Made by a program: the position numbers and the translations under genes. Positions 34,325 to 47,069 of a DNA stretch of 64,000 nt are shown here, piece after piece. The DNA is from Branchiostoma belcheri (Eukaryota > Chordata > Leptocardii > Amphioxiformes > Branchiostomatidae), in contig NW_017804520.1 of assembly GCF_001625305.1 (NCBI RefSeq), forward strand, positions 1,176,537 to 1,240,536, written 5' to 3'. Every line of letters starts with the position of its first letter. Positions within the stretch are counted from its first letter, which is position 1. The notes beneath the pieces are model-generated. The model worked only from the letters and a program-made list of their open reading frames with translations. It was not told the DNA's origin and did no database searches.

Positions 34325-35359
34325 ATGTTCAAACGGAAGCACAAGGCACGGTTCTCGGACCTGTACGACACCATGCCCGAGGAGACTCTGCCGTACAGCC
34401 GCACGGGGTCCCTCAAGAGAGTACTCAAGTCGTCGCTACGCAGAAAGCGACGAGAACTGGACATTAGTCAGGAGGACCCCACCTATAGTTGCGTGTACCT
34501 CGGGAATGCTGCTACCTTACACGCTAAGGGGGAAGGGTCCACAGACCAGGCTGTTAAGACAATATGGACGAAATCGAACAAGGGCAAATCTGGCTCGAGA
34601 ATGAAACTGTCGATAGGGAATCAGGGGATCACCCTGACCTACGCGGACAAAGACAACACGAAAGGTGGACAGCTGTACATGTTGCACAGAATAACGTACT
34701 GCGTGGCCGACAAGAATGTGCCGAGAATCTTCGCCTGGATCTACAGACACGAAGTCAAACTGAAGGCGGTGATGCTACGCTGCCACGCCGTGTACGTTAA
34801 GAAGGAGGAGACCGCTAAAGCCATGGCCTTACTCTTGTACCAGACTTTCTCCACGAGTCTGGAGAACTATAAGAGAGAGAAGAAGGAGAGCGAGCGGCAT
34901 CGGGAGAGGGCAGGTATCCCTTGGCCCATGTCGGTGCCCCGCCGAAAGCTGATTAAATCGACCGTGGAGTTCAAACCACCTGTAGAGCGGAGTCGGTCGG
35001 CGCCTAAGCTCGGCTGCATCACCGAGGACGACGCCGAGGACGCGCACGAAGAGCAGGAGGCGCTGAATCACTGCGAGCCGCCCGCCCATAGACACTTCAC
35101 CGAGACGATAGAGGAGGAAGACGAGGAGGAGGAAGAGGAAGGGAACGGGAGATATCAGGACGCGGAGGGGGAAGGGGACAGCGGCATCGTTAGTAACGGG
35201 GACGACGAAGAACTTCTCTCGCGCGGCGTCATGGAGCTGGATATCGGCAATAACGTGCACGACTTGCAATCCGACCAGGCAGTAGCGACTCTCATGTTCG
35301 GAGACGTGGGCCTAGAGGAGGAGGAACAGGACTATGAGGAGGAGGAAACACGTTTGTAG
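34325..35359 (+). CDS. FAM43: FAM43 family protein (PTB-domain, intronless)
   Basis: An uninterrupted 344-residue frame. The start MFKRKHKARF lines up with the MLPWKKHKF start of vertebrate FAM43; an in-frame ATG seven codons earlier (34304) is possible. The conserved core includes KRRELDISQEDPTYSCVYLG, YLGNAATLHAKGEG, IWTKS, RMKLSIGNQGI, LYMLHRITYCVADKNVPRIF, AWIYRHEVKLKAVMLRCHAV and AMALLLYQTF. These make a PTB domain at about residues 40-190. The signature VERSRSAPKLG, at about residues 218-230, is almost identical to FAM43A/B. A glutamate-rich stretch follows (about 258-285) and a conserved LDIGNNVHDLQSDQAV block lies near the C-terminus. Vertebrate FAM43A and FAM43B are also single-exon. 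The molecular function is not established; a cytosolic adaptor is inferred from the domain. Confidence 0.93.
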   Translation: MFKRKHKARFSDLYDTMPEETLPYSRTGSLKRVLKSSLRRKRRELDISQEDPTYSCVYLGNAATLHAKGEGSTDQAVKTIWTKSNKGKSGSRMKLSIGNQGITLTYADKDNTKGGQLYMLHRITYCVADKNVPRIFAWIYRHEVKLKAVMLRCHAVYVKKEETAKAMALLLYQTFSTSLENYKREKKESERHRERAGIPWPMSVPRRKLIKSTVEFKPPVERSRSAPKLGCITEDDAEDAHEEQEALNHCEPPAHRHFTETIEEEDEEEEEEGNGRYQDAEGEGDSGIVSNGDDEELLSRGVMELDIGNNVHDLQSDQAVATLMFGDVGLEEEEQDYEEEETRL

Positions 35360-35440
35360 CAGCAGGCCAATTTGCAGTATAAGTACAGGTTATATGTTGT
35401 TGTATTGCTGTTGTCACATATTTGCTCACCTGCCGGCGAC

Positions 35441-35490
35441 ATGGGGGAGGGGGGCGATGGCGTTAGCTAGTTGTCGCCCCCCTCCCCCAT
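35441..35490 (+). other. Perfect 17-bp GC-rich hairpin in the FAM43 3' UTR
   Basis: ATGGGGGAGGGGGGCGA at 35441-35457 pairs without mismatch with TCGCCCCCCTCCCCCAT at 35474-35490 across a 16-nt loop, 81 nt after the stop codon. No U-run follows on either strand, so it is not a bacterial-type terminator. In mRNA it would be a very stable stem; the G-rich arm could instead form a quadruplex. Confidence 0.85.
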
Positions 35491-38400
35491 ACAGTATTGT
35501 CGTCCGTTTTCTCCGCCAGCAACCGACTGTACACAATGCCTTAATTGTCTCTGAGGTCAGGGTCAACATTTCCCACCACGTGTCCATGGCGACGGCGTGT
35601 CGTCAATCCCTCCATTGCAAAAATTCCATGGAGAATTTATTTTTGTTCCCTCCTTGTCTGAAAAAAAAGTAGTTGGACAACAATAGAGCCGTCATAACAT
35701 AAGAGAAACAGATGTGTCTTTCTACTGTGAATTTGGCACGGCCGTTAAATTTCAAAGGCAATGTAATTTATTTTTATACTGTTTTGTAGGTGACATATCA
35801 AGACCAAGGCAAGATAGATACAAAAAGCGCCTTAGAACGTCTATACCTTATACCAATTCCCTAATGACCATGTCTATCATATTTGCATAGGACTTCGAAA
35901 AAGCCATACAACGCTGTTGTATAAACACAAACACCGTCCGGTCTTTCCGTAGTTTTGCCAAACACCGTGCCTTGAGTGTGCCCGGGAGATTTTAACCTCC
36001 TTGCTTGTACAAAACATCGCCTGACACCCTCCCTCAAGGGAAGGATGTGTCATGAATACAGATGAGGTGACCGCTGGCTAAGAAAAGAATACATATTCCG
36101 TGCATTTGTGTAACAGGACGCTGGGTCAAACGGATCATAGACTGTTATGGTCGGTACAGGAGAGCCAATAGCGACGGAGTTAGCTTCTGGTTCGGGCTTC
36201 TTGTCTGGATTAATTCCTGCTGTTTGTAGTCATGTCATTTGACCCCTTAAGGATGCATCTTAATATCGTTATACACTGGAACATCCTCTTAAGGGCAACT
36301 GGTAAAGAAGAATTGTGTACAAGGGAATGTCAAAATTTGGCACATATTTTTCCTGTCATCTAGTATTGCAATGCTCGGTTCTTGCCATATAGTTTATTTT
36401 TCTTTGCTGCTTTTTTTATCTTATTCGGAGACACTTGGTATTTTTGTCATAACACACTCAAAGAGCCTTCAATCCTTTCTAGCCTTCCTTTCAGAAAGAA
36501 GGATAAGGCTACCGCTACAAACAGCAATACACAGCTTAGACCAGAAGCCTGCCCCAAGGTTCAGAAAATCTGCCATATGTGCCGGGGTTTTATTATGTTT
36601 TCACGTTGGTGCAATGTTCTAACATATATGATGACATATTTAAAAATAAGATTTCTAGTTTGTAAGAGACATTTAAAATCTCTAAAATTGTGAAACAAAA
36701 GGCAATGCTAGGCGGATGCAGATACCTATGTTTGTCTATTTATATTGTGTCATGTTGGAAGGAAGGATTACACACGAGTGTGTAATGCTTTAAACATGAA
36801 TCATACGGCACTTGTAGGCTAGTACATTTTGGCTAAAGTGGGTGTACAAATTGCACGCCTCCGATTCAACCAACTGAGAAAAAATGTAGGCCATGTTTGT
36901 AACACTGTATCCACTCCTGTGCAGCCTTTTGTCTCGGTGCATTTAACCGTAGGTACGAAACCAAATACAAACAGGCACATGGTTTACCCAGATCACATTT
37001 CACATGTTTTTCTGAACACTATTGTCGCTGCTGCTGTGCATTAAATGGGGTTTTCCTGTAGTCAGGTGCCAGTATTACTGCCCTTAATGTGTAGAGCTGG
37101 GGAGAATTATGTAAAATTATATATTGGTTGTCATATGACCGTTATATATTTGTATATTTACGCTTGGTGAGCTTATGTATAACTTAAGGTGGTGCTTATT
37201 CAACTTGCTTTATATAATAGAGAATTTGTCCTCGGCCAATTGAATTATCTCTTTGTAATATTTTAAAGATATGTACTTAAATTGGTCTGCTAGTACTTTG
37301 CCCATATCGCTATGCACATAACAAACACTTAAAAGCGATAGGAACACACTGCGTTGCTTTGAGTAGAGGGGATATATTGGTGTAATTTTTCCTGTCGAGT
37401 ATCGAATGTTATTTATACAACCAGTTGTAAACAATACAGTTGAGACAACGTTACAAATTAAATCGTATACATTAGTTATGACCACCTCCATGTTATGACA
37501 CAGGACATTATTTTAAAATCTGGGTCTATTACGTAATAAGCAGTGTTCTTGTTCTCTAAACCAAGTCTTGTCAGATTGTTGAAGGATATTATAATATATG
37601 GCTTGAAAGAATACTTAGTCCGCCATTTTGTTTCTGGAATGTTATTACATGTATTGAGCGCCCGCAGGCATGGATGCCTCGGTCGATGGCCTGCCTTCGA
37701 CCCAAAACTAAACTCATTAATACAGGACACTTTGTCATAAGGAAAGGCCACTTTGTCATTTGTAAAAATTGGAAAACGCCCCAGTAATAACACGGAAAGC
37801 TGCAATTGTCAATAAGTGACGTGGTTTTGCTGGGAGAATGTTGCAATACGTCAAGGTATGACACAAATTCAGACCAATACACGGCGGCGTTTGACAGCTT
37901 AAATGCACATGATAGATTGTTCTGATAAAAGGACCGACCAAAAATTGATGGCATTTTGAGGTAAAAACGTAAACAAAATAAACTCTGAAACGATCAAGAA
38001 AGATATTCTACACACAAACTTGACAGAAAAGGAGAATATGACAAAAGAACGGTCAAACATATGCGCTAACAATTGACCCAGACGAAATTTGCACTGACAT
38101 TTTTAATATCACCCCTTCTTCCACTTTGGTTCGTCCCTTATGGTGTCAATTTCCGAAGGTCAGAGGTCATCTTAGCTAGATCTCAAGGACGATCTACTAG
38201 TGAAGTAGTTTTGTATTTACTGTGTGCCTTGGGTCGACCTAGTTTTGCATCGAGTGTACCTTCCCAACTTCTTGTATCCCCGTGCATAACTGCAGCTGTA
38301 CCTACTCTAAATTGTATAGAAAAATTGAAAATATATTCAATGACTTGTAATAATAATTGTCAAGGGAACAATTGTTAGATAATTGCCTGGAAGCAGCCGT

Positions 38401-38680
38401 TAATTCCAGTGGAAGCGCACGTTGCTATTACGGCGCGAATGTAAAATGAATTGTTGTTGTTATATCATCATGATGTTGGTCATGCTCAATAAAGCATTAT
38501 GCTCGTTACCCTGGGTAATTGGTCTCGCGTAGTGCGTTAGAATTGCCACAGCAATCCGATATCGTTCTCTGCCAGTGCGAATATCTTTTATGTTTTTACG
38601 CACACCAGCAGGGAGCTTTAAAACATGAAGATGAATTTGACTTTGTGATGGACTGCACAAAAAATGTTTTACGCGTGTAA

Positions 38681-39081
38681 GGCCACAACATGTAAATTTT
38701 ATGGATGACATCCTCCAAAGATTCCAAATCTAATGCGATAGGGCGAAAACAAAACAAGGCGGGCCCCAAAAAACAAGATTTCTACATTTTCAAAATTTGA
38801 CATCATAACCTTGTTAAACAAGAAATGATACCTATATTGCGCTAAGTTTACTGCCATCTATTACATCATCCATTTGTTACTGAAACAACTTGGAAAGTTT
38901 TTAATCATAGTACAAATGGTTTTGATTCAGTGAGAACGTTGATATACACATCCAACAGACATATTTGCCCACTTCCGGCATGTTGACCACTGTCAGAAGG
39001 CAAAAAAATAGTTTTCCCCCAAAATCAGGCGAAAGTTAATGCGCGCGCTGATGTCATCTATAAAAATTACTTGCTTCGGCC
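38681..39081. mobile_element. MITE family B copy
   Basis: GGCCACAACATGTAAATTTT then ATGGATGACATCC at the left and GATGTCATCTATAAAAATTA then CTTGCTTCGGCC at the right, flanked by TAA on both sides. It contains the AATGCGATAGGGCGAAAA block shared with 44864-45316. Confidence 0.85.
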
Positions 39082-39687
39082 TAATAAGCTATTTGCATTC
39101 CTCGAATCAATTGCAAGTACAACAGATTTCAAGAGTCTCGATGCTAGAGACAGATTTGAATATATCTTTACATGTAATGATTCCCACAATGCAGGAATAG
39201 GTAGATAAAAGCCTGCTTTGTTATTAGAAAAATACCGAAACTCGTGATTAGCTCCACTCGATTGTAACACTCAAAGACTTGTGCTAGCCCTTGTTGTTTG
39301 AGTAATTAGAATTTATTACGTTTTATTCTATATTAAGTCTTATTCAATACTTTTTTTATACTTTGCCATGCATTGTACCATGTGCAATTGTCGTGCAATA
39401 CAGATCATCTATAACCTTGCACAAACCAATATACGCCCAATATCAGTACCAACACTGAGTGTATCAATACCTTTTTTTACGAAATTTCCGGGCGGCCCTT
39501 CACCAGTGGTGTAGTATTGTGTCGGTAAGGGTCTCTGAGTGTGGCTCTTCAGTATTTGTCTCGCCCGGCTTTTGTGTGGTCGATGGCCGTTCACTGCTCC
39601 TCTTGTATCGTACGGGTGAGAGGGTGGCAAAACTATTAGTTCCAGGCACACGACTTGCGCAACCGGAATGGTTGCGTGTTGTGTGCA

Positions 39688-39893
39688 TACTACCAGGCTT
39701 CGAGAGACGGCTGGAAAGAGCAGAAATTGGCCAAATAGAGAGATAATATGCCAGTGGAGTTGGTCCCAGTTTGCCGAAAAATGGAACTGTACTCTCTAGC
39801 GAACCAACTCCCATGGCATGTTATCTCTCTATTATATTTGGCCAATTTCTACTATTTCTAGCCGCCTCCCGCCTGGTAGAGGCTATCAGTTGT
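39688..39893. mobile_element. Fold-back MITE family D, complete copy
   Basis: TACCAGGCTTCGAGAGACGG at the left and its inverse CCTGGTAGAGGCT at the right. The arms share GGCTGGAAAGAGCAGAAATT, GGCCAAATAGAGAGATAA and CATGCCAGTGGAGTTGG, inverted. Confidence 0.8.
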
Positions 39894-41394
39894 CTACAAC
39901 TGCCGAATGTAACGCTAGATTCGGCAAGCAGATATAAGGGTCCAGATCAGTCGTATTTCATGCGAGTGGGTGAAGAAATTAACTAGAATTTGGAGATTCC
40001 ATACCTCCGTTTCCGGATCCTCTCGCTTTCCCTTCCCTTGAATTGGCCCCAAGACTTGACAAGCAACGCGAGGACTTCTTTTATTTTTTGGTACCACGGT
40101 ACTACCACCCATAGCTCGAACCAGCCTACGATACAAAACATTAGCTACAGTTTTCCGTCAGTAACATCACAATTTTGCTTCACAGATATCAGTACGCCAT
40201 TGGATAGGATTTATTCAACTTCCTACGTTGAAATAATGACTAGAACATTGACTTTCTAGTTTTGTTGGCCTGAAATCGCATACATATGCCTTTAACACGC
40301 TCAAATCTCCTATCTACACCTTACATCTGCTTGGAGGTAATCAGATACTTACAATCCAGCTGGTGTGTTACGCCGAAAGGCGGTTATACCGGCTATACAG
40401 ATACAGATACAGTTCTTTCTGGGACTTCAGACGACCTACATCGTGAAGACCTCCAGCCCACTTCAGACATTGTTATATCGACCTTCCTTCCTGCACTGTC
40501 CTACACTCAGACAGTACAAGCACTCTTCACATCGTTACATCGTGTCGGTGAAATGATTCAAAGTGGTCTTATCATGAAAGTCGATCTGCGTTGGTAAAAG
40601 TCATTATGAAACAAGTTTAAACTGCACGCAATTATATCTAATACTGACTCAAGAAATTGGACCTACCCGAATTTTCGGCTGCACAACTCCAGTCTTTGTC
40701 AAGGAATAAATTTGCCGCAAATTTAAAACTGTACTCCTTCAACGGACTAGCTAACTCCCCTGGCATGTTATCTGTTTATTAGGCCAATTATTATTCTTTC
40801 CAGCCGCCTGTGAAGCTTGGTAGAGGCTAGGTAAAATGCTTGTTGACTCGCTGTTACTTACGTGTAGCAATGGTTGTTGATTTCCAGTAAGTAACACGGA
40901 AATGACACTTGTTCCATTTACTATGTCGTGTCAGACTGGTTTGAACCAGTTCCTCGCACAGTAAAGGCTCTTGACGCGTACAAGTGCGACCCTTATCCAG
41001 ACAACTCCTCTTACCATAGACCTTTTAATGAAGGGTATCATCCATTATAGATACATCTCTCATAGATGTCTCCTATAAATGCACCAGTTTACTAGTGCGT
41101 GGGTAAGGTGAATATTGTTTTTTAGGAAACTTCATCAAGTACTGAAGGAAGTTACCCTTACTTTGTAAAACTAGCACAAGCAGGCGAGCAAAAAGGAGAT
41201 AAACCAACAAAATAAACCTTTTTTTTCTAATCAGCCTGATGAGCCTGATGTAAGCATCATTTTTATGATGATTTTCGGCCCATTCACTATAATGCCACAT
41301 TAATACACTTCAAAGTTACTGATTACATACATTGTGTTTCTTGTTATCATTACCTCTATCTACCTTATAACAATACATAATTACATAGTACATA

Positions 41395-41660
41395 AATGTA
41401 TAATAAATAATCAATAAAGTAGTGAATCTCTAATTCTAGTCTTAAACTTGGTCATATTAGGGCTGTCAGGGAAGACCGAGGCTGGTAAGGAGTTCCACAG
41501 TCTGCTAGTCCTTGGTACATATTAAGACATGTGAAGCTGGGTGTTATCTTGGCACTTTGACAAGGTATGGACGCCCACGTGTGGGCAACTTTGCTTGAAG
41601 AACCTGTTAAACCAATTAACTGTGTTCGCCTTAACTGAAGTACCTACGTGACCTAATCTC
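41395..41660 (-). mobile_element. LINE 3' fragment (non-LTR retrotransposon)
   Basis: On the minus strand, WFNRFFKQSCPHVGVHTLSK is followed, after a frameshift and stop, by TSRLWNSLPASVFPDSPNMT and KFKTRIRDSLLY, then a stop. RLWNSLP with a following F-K-basic-L pattern is the usual C-terminal end of CR1/Jockey-type ORF2 proteins. The copy is 5'-truncated and frameshifted. Confidence 0.75.
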
Positions 41661-42388
41661 CAAGCGCCTTCATGACCTAATCTCCAAGCAGATCTTGGGG
41701 TGGCTGCAATACAGTATCAAATTGGAAAGACAGTATCAAATTGGCCAGACAGTATCCAATTAATACGCCACTCAAGTCGTGAGGCGGCCAATGGTTACAG
41801 GCGGCCAATTGTGACTCCCCTCTCCCCAGAGAACCTGCTTGGAGATTCTACATGCCCATGCATGGGTAGATATATAAAAGGAACATTATTACTTGAACGT
41901 ATAAACTACAGGGCAACACACAATTCAAGTATACAAGGTCGTCGGCAAAAAGTTACATGTCTTCTGTAACACGCGTAGAATCATTGTATTTGCCGACCAC
42001 ACACACATTAAACCTAAGTGGTCATTTAGATATCATTGAGGCTAAAAGCTTTGCTGTTCTACCCTTTGTCACATGTCGGGGACCTGTGTACATTCTGGGC
42101 GGTTCAAGCGATTCAATCAACGCAAGTAATGACGGCTTTAGTCTCGTGTTTTAGAAGAGGTCAAGTTTTTTACAATGAACGTGACAAGTTAACGTTGGCA
42201 CAGCTGTGGAAAATACACCAAGAACAAAACGTACATCCACCAAGGTAGATTGAAGAATGAAATTTAAATCATTCAAAGGGCTTCTAAAAGTGTTTTTCGG
42301 GGGGTTACTGTGAACTATTTATTAAATATTTTTTATTTCCTGTCATACGAGGGGGGGGGTCAATAAGTAACGTGTCTAGCCAAAAAAA

Positions 42389-42519
42389 GGATACAGGAGT
42401 TTTCTTTTACTTAACCAAGATTTCTCACCTAAATAGATACTCGTAGACACCTGGTAGACACCGGAACGTCAGCACTTTGGTGAGAAATCTTGGTTGTGTA
42501 AAAGAAAACTCCTGTATCC
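42389..42519. mobile_element. Hairpin element with 41-bp arms
   Basis: GGATACAGGAGTTTTCTTTT then ACTTAACCAAGATTTCTCAC at 42389 pairs with the inverse ending CCTGTATCC at 42519. Only two or three mismatches occur; the loop is about 49 nt. Probably a small MITE. Confidence 0.75.
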
Positions 42520-42902
42520 TATACTTTACCAACCTGATGAAACTACTTTCGGAAAAAAAAATTAAACAAGAACCAGAATACAAATGTCGGGGTCCAACTA
42601 TGAAAGATACTATAAGAGCACTCTTTGAAAGCGTTCTATCATGTCAACCAACTACACCACACAAAGAAAGTCGGCTTTTGTGAAACATATTATTCACGAA
42701 GAGTCCCAAGAAGTAGGACATCGCCCGACGGATCGAGAAATCCTTTATTGCCATTATTAAGCATTAACGTCACTCGTCGTGTTTAGTTGAAGCGCACACA
42801 ATCGCCTGTAGACTCGCAAAGCTCTCAAAATAACCGGGCGCTGGGAGACGTTTATAGTCCTTAATAGCGGGGCGGGGCTCTTCCATTTTTTTTATTCAGG
42901 CC

Positions 42903-43272
42903 ATGTTGATTTGATTATATGGATGACATCCGCGCTCCAATGAATTTCGAATTCCGGCCCTTTACAAAAAAATACAAGTTTTCAACAATAAATCGTACGA
43001 AATAGTTGCAAAATGAGCAAATACATAAGTTGCAAAAAAAATATTGGAAAACGATACCAATGTCGTAGAATGTCAAAATCAAACGAAAAAGACCAAAATG
43101 TAAAGAAACGAATTTTAAGAGTAGATTATTTGCCATCTCTGTCATTTGTTCAACCTTCATGATCACGTAGATTTCATAATTATGAGAGCAACTTTTTTTT
43201 TGCCAAACTTTTTTTTATTCGCACGATCACATCAGTTTTGGGGTTCCAGAGGATGTTATCCATATGATCAAA
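42903..43272. mobile_element. MITE family B2 copy (GGCCATGTTGATTTGATT end)
   Basis: The left end is GGCCATGTTGATTTGATTAT then ATGGATGACATCC; the right end, GATGTTATCCATATGATCAA, is degraded. It is closely similar to 43633-44027, from which it differs mainly by decay. A solo left end is at 48364-48400. Confidence 0.65.
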
Positions 43273-43632
43273 TTTACACAACGAGAATGAAAAAAAATGA
43301 GGACCAAATTATACAGATGAGTGGTTGTTTAGTAGGAAATATTTTAGAATGTTCTTAAATCTTAACAGTGATTTGCAGTTCTGTGAATTACCAAACCGGT
43401 CACGTTCAACCAAACGGTTGTTCTACCTGAATCCATAAACGGGCGACAGTTAAGTTACAATCACGCCTCCGGGACTCACAACTAGTAATGACCAATTACG
43501 TATCCGAGCAATTTCCAAAGGCCTTGCGTAAGGGATAGTGCGGTGGGGAGAAGGAAGAGCACCTCTGGGCTAGTCCAGGAAATCCTGAATACCTTTGAAA
43601 GGTTTGCTCTGCGCGGAAGCAATTTGCCATAA

Positions 43633-44027
43633 GGCCATTTTGATTTGATTATATGGATGACATCTACGCGCGCATGAATTTTCGTCCTTTTCCAAAAAAA
43701 AAGGTTTCGACCATACTGTAAATCGTACAAAGTAGCTGCAAGATGAGCAAATATATGCCGTAAATTGAAAAAAAAATATTGGAAAACGATACAGAATGCG
43801 AAAATCAATTCCAAAGGACAAGAAGAAAATGTGAAGGAATATGAGTCGATTATTCACCATGCCAATAAAATATTACTCTGTGTGTTTAGTCAATTGTTCA
43901 ACCTCCATGACAACCAAGATTTCATAATGAAGGTAACTTTTTTGGCAACCTTTTTTTTATTCGCACGCTCGCATCAGTTTTTTGGGTTCCCAGTGGATGT
44001 CATCCAGATAATCAAATCAACATGGCC
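43633..44027. mobile_element. MITE family B2, complete copy
   Basis: GGCCATTTTGATTTGATTAT at the left, ATAATCAAATCAACATGGCC at the right, TAA on both sides. The interior resembles 42903-43272, including GCACGCTCGCATCAG. Confidence 0.85.
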
Positions 44028-44863
44028 TAAAGACATCTCCAAACGCAGACGTAGTTGTGTGATCGATGGTTTAATATGTACAGATGATATTGTGCTATTT
44101 CATTTTAACAGCCTTTCGTGATGGATGCTGGCTTTAGCAGATACAGACATAAAATTTATAACTTGGAATGGTTCAGAGGAAGAGCTTTCAAAACTAAGGT
44201 TGGCCGAAACACGTAACATGCATTTCCTAAAATGAAATGACAATCAATTCTTCGAGTATTGTTTATATCGGTCACAAAATACGTCCACAATATGGATGAC
44301 TTTAATGATTACGTGTCACTGTGTGTTGTATAAGCTACGGTGGCAATGCGGCTAGAAATACAGAATATCCAGCTATAGTTTTGTAAAGTTGCGAGCATCA
44401 TTTTGGATGTGTATGTCTAGTAGCCTCCATGAATAGCAAGCTACATAAATAATTTCATGACTAGTTTCATCAGGTTGGTGAATGACTGAATGACAAATTT
44501 CTTCAGTCACAACCAGTTGTTTAACAAGAGCCTCTTGTTAAATAAGTGGCTCTGAATAAAACAAAATTGCTACTCGCGTCCTAAGGCTATTATTAGATTT
44601 TCACTACACTCTTACTGTCTTCACATTTTCTTTACTACTAAGAAAACACTGGAGTAAGCTATTGTACTACGACATGACTCGATTAAGATGCAGAGGCTCT
44701 TGAGTCATTTGAACGGTCACTATAGACTGGTTTGATCGTATATCAATAAGTAACCAACTTTAAGATCACCTATTTATAGGTACAGCCTCCTGACACCAAT
44801 TTTTTTCTGTTCACAAATTAAACAGCCATTTGCTTTCCAATAGGGGCCGAGAAAAGAATGTTA

Positions 44864-45316
44864 GGCCACAGCAAGTTAATTTTGTGGTTGACATCCCCCA
44901 CAGACTCCAAACCTAATGCGATAGGGCGAAAATAAAAACAAGATTCCTACATTTTCAAATTTTCACATTTTTCACTAAAACAGCTTTGAAAAACAAGTTT
45001 TCAATCATTGTACAAATGGTTTTTGATTCAGTAGGAACATCACATATACACAGCCACCATCACATATGAAAGGAATGAAATACGTCAATGCATCAAAGTA
45101 AAAGACAAAACAATAAATAAGAGCTTTGTCTAGTCTCCTCTCTTCATATTTATCTGACATCCACGTTACGGCATGGCAAAAGACATCTTTGCCCATTTTA
45201 GGTATGTTGGCCACTGTCAGAGGGTAACAGAATTTCTTGTTTTTATTTCCAAAATCAGGCGAAAATAAAATCAATGTCCGCGCTGATGTCATCCATAAAA
45301 AGTACTTGCCGTGGCC
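44864..45316. mobile_element. MITE family B copy
   Basis: GGCCACAGCAAGTTAATTTT at the left, CATCCATAAAAAGTACTTGC then CGTGGCC at the right, TTA on both sides. Confidence 0.85.
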
Positions 45317-45909
45317 TTATCTACATACAATTAAGTCTGCAAACAGAATAGACACATGCTTCCAGCGACCTTCTTGTTGACCGAAATATGACTGTCAGAG
45401 CTAATCGCTCGCCCCCCACTCCGATTGTGTTTGAATGTAAACCACGCGATGCTTGTTCAAACACTTATGTGAAACTGAGCAAACGGGAAAGCGCTTATTC
45501 ATTAGATTGTGTGGAAAGTCTATATGCGCCATAGAGTGAAGTATGGGGGACAACAGCCGTTACAAATTCCACGTGGACGTCATTTGTCCATTATAAAGTT
45601 GCTATTTTAAGTCTGTTTGAATCACGATTCTGGAAGGGACTTCCGGTAAAGTACCAAAATACTAAGTAGACTTTTTAGAAATTTACCTCCGTATACGGAT
45701 GTTCTGTTCTCTCTATGTGTGTGTGTCTCTGCGGTTTATTTTGATTTCGGGGCGGGAAGTGAGGGAAAATTTTGTAAAGAAAAAGACTGACAGGAAGGTC
45801 AAATTGGAGGGAAAATGGAGGGTTGTGAATCGTACAGTGGAGCTAGGCTTTTTCTGAACTCCAGGTTTCCATGTGCGCGACAAAGAAATCATGGAGAAAT
45901 TCACAATAA

Positions 45910-46312
45910 GGCCACACCAAGTAAATTTTATGGATGACGTCCGCGCGCGCATTGATTTTGGCCTGTTCCTAGAAAAAAAAACAAGAAATTCCGCTTCCTG
46001 TAACTATGACCAAAGAGTCACGACAGTGCCACAAATCGTCAGATTGACATGAAACCTGTGATGCGAAAACAGGACAGGACGACAATTGCTGTTCCACCTG
46101 ATTTATTGCTGTTTTGATGATGAATAAAAGACTTCTTGCTTGTTACACTGTGTCACCTCATTCAATTTGTGTCCTAACATTTGTCGTCTCCTAGTATATT
46201 TCTAATCTAGGCATCTTGTTTTTTAGGGCCCTTCTTGTTTTTTTTTTCGCCCTCTCGCATTAGATTTAGGGTATCCAAAGGACGTCATCCATAAAATTTA
46301 CTTGGTGTGGCC
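45910..46312. mobile_element. MITE family B, best-preserved copy
   Basis: GGCCACACCAAGTAAATTTT then ATGGATGAC, mirrored exactly at 46284-46312, with TAA on both sides: 29-bp perfect terminal repeats on a 403-bp element. It serves as the reference copy for the family. Confidence 0.9.
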
Positions 46313-47069
46313 TAATGAACAAAACAAGAAATTCATAACAACTATAAATACTACGTGGGGATCTGAAATTTCGATTTCTTGTTACAGCTGAAGTTATGTA
46401 CAATATATATGGAATAAAAGAGTGAAGTTTTGAAACAGGCCCAGCAGCATACAGCTGAGAGATACAACTGCTGTTCATCAATGCTGTTACAGAATAGTCG
46501 CAAGCGCCATCTAGAAGGTTTGATCCAAATTACATGTACAAATGTTACTACGTGGCCTTATTGGCGTGGATCCGTTGATACAGTACTGCGATTATTATAA
46601 CCTCCATGCTTGAAAATATTCTAAAAATCACATGCGTGTATTCCCTAGGGAATTGTTGTCGGCAAAGCCTGGCTGAAACGGCCATTACACATAGCATAAT
46701 CTAATGTTTGGGGCATTAAAATGCGGCAGTTCGAACGCACTATAACTGCTTTTTTTACGATACATATATTTTATAAAAGGTTCCTGAATGTTAATAACGA
46801 CCAAAATGCCAAAGCGGCAAAGCGGCTTGGATAATTAACTTCTGAGATAGAATCAGGAATGATTTCCGTGGACATATAGATGATACGATGCTATCGCCTA
46901 ATGCCAGTTTTGTTTCACATACCTTATGTACGTACAGGATTGTGTCAAATTCAGACAACTCTGTATCAAATTGTGTAAAAAAAATAATGCCAGTCTTATC
47001 ATGGTAGACTCTTGTTGTTGTCTCGGCGTATCTCTATCGTCAGCTAACTTCTCTTGAGAATTGCGTACT

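Noticed and set aside
34829..35269. 146-codon minus-strand ORF
   Set aside because: Antisense shadow of FAM43.
36371..36693. Overlapping 83- and 103-codon ORFs
   Set aside because: Two frames compete over the same sequence, with no splice context, domain or codon bias.
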